This document shows positions 14,953-14,983 of a DNA stretch of 14,983 bases, in pieces. Location of the stretch: the NCBI GenBank assembly GCA_905221605.1, contig CAJNDS010001530.1, positions 1-14,983 of the forward strand. The letters are read 5' to 3'. How positions within the stretch are numbered: position 1 is the first letter of the stretch; each line of letters starts with the position of its first letter. The notes below the pieces were generated by a model. The model was given only the letters and a program-made list of their open reading frames with translations. It ran no database searches and was not told where the DNA came from. A program made the translations under genes and the position numbers. This DNA is from Symbiodinium natans. Its lineage: Eukaryota > Sar > Dinophyceae > Suessiales > Symbiodiniaceae.

Positions 14953-14983
14953 TACCCTAGAAAACCGTACCATCATGAGTCTT
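14953..14983 (+). rRNA. Possible LSU rRNA piece running off the window end
   Basis: ACCGTACCATCATGAGTC (14964-14981) resembles the LSU domain I/II block CGTACCTTTTGCATCATGGGTCAGC (E. coli about 570-590). About 75 bases upstream, AAAGGTTAACCG (14889-14900) resembles AAGGTTAACCG, which in E. coli lies downstream of that block, so the order would be reversed. The match is short and the window ends within it. Confidence 0.2.

Larger units (their letters stand above)
12521..14983. repeat. Repeat-dense non-coding block right of cob
   Basis: No credible protein gene. Hairpins of both families alternate with islands near 12561-12680, 13130-13250, 13440-13497 (LSU domain I match), 13985-14085, 14161-14245 and 14795-14983. 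Confidence 0.7.

Noticed and set aside
1-14983. CRISPR array or bacterial terminators
   Set aside because: Repeats are irregularly spaced with variable arms and no constant direct-repeat/spacer pattern, and the gene content is mitochondrial; the hairpins lack the T-tract logic of bacterial terminators.
1-14983. tRNA genes
   Set aside because: No cloverleaf with anticodon and T-arm GGTTC(A/G)A context was recognised; GGTTCATAG near 12641 lies in a different hairpin.

Overview
The window is AT-rich and looks like mitochondrial DNA from an apicomplexan or close relative (myzozoan alveolate). The only two convincing protein genes are cytochrome c oxidase subunit I (cox1, + strand, about 4746-6302) and cytochrome b (cob, - strand, 12439-11333). 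Both carry the conserved heme and copper ligands. Both resemble the apicomplexan versions, including the N-terminal NCNHKxLG and ELYSSGNRIISPE blocks of cox1. Each gene needs exactly one TGA read as tryptophan. No tRNA gene was recognised, and cox3 is not visible. At least one unmistakable short piece of large-subunit rRNA is present (peptidyl-transferase region, about 7985-8075), along with several weaker rRNA-like pieces. A tiny gene set, fragmented rRNA and no tRNA genes together are the established signature of apicomplexan/dinoflagellate mitochondria. The exact taxon is not determinable here; the cox1 wording seems closer to the piroplasm/haemosporidian side, but that is an impression from memory.

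Layout: 1-4732 is repeat-dense non-coding DNA with short non-repeat islands. 4733-6312 holds cox1, bracketed by hairpins. 6313-11313 is repeat-dense, with islands that include the LSU rRNA peptidyl-transferase piece. 11314-12520 holds cob, also bracketed by hairpins. 12521-14983 is repeat-dense with more islands, one of which matches LSU domain I (13455-13497).

The striking feature is that almost everything outside the two genes is built from two families of hairpins. Family A has 6-8 bp G/C arms, usually a core like CGGGC...GCCCG, around a 13-30 nt loop that is usually A/T-rich. Arm sequences differ from copy to copy but stay complementary. Family B has 8-16 bp A/T-rich arms around an asymmetric loop, with a TTGTAA/TTATAA-like element on one side and a CACGCG/CATGCG-like element on the other, often stretched by degenerate GTGAACGAA units (reverse complement TTCACTTCGTTC). 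Family B arms also change while staying paired, in one case between identical flanks. Hairpins mark both ends of both genes: the cox1 stop codon is the TAA of a family B element, and the cob stop lies in the loop of a family A element.

Working model (inference): the hairpins punctuate a compact transcription map, separating mRNAs from rRNA pieces. They may also spread as small mobile or recombinogenic elements, as GC clusters and double-hairpin elements do in fungal mitochondria. cox1 and cob would supply the catalytic core subunits of complexes IV and III, and the rRNA pieces would assemble in trans into the mitoribosome.
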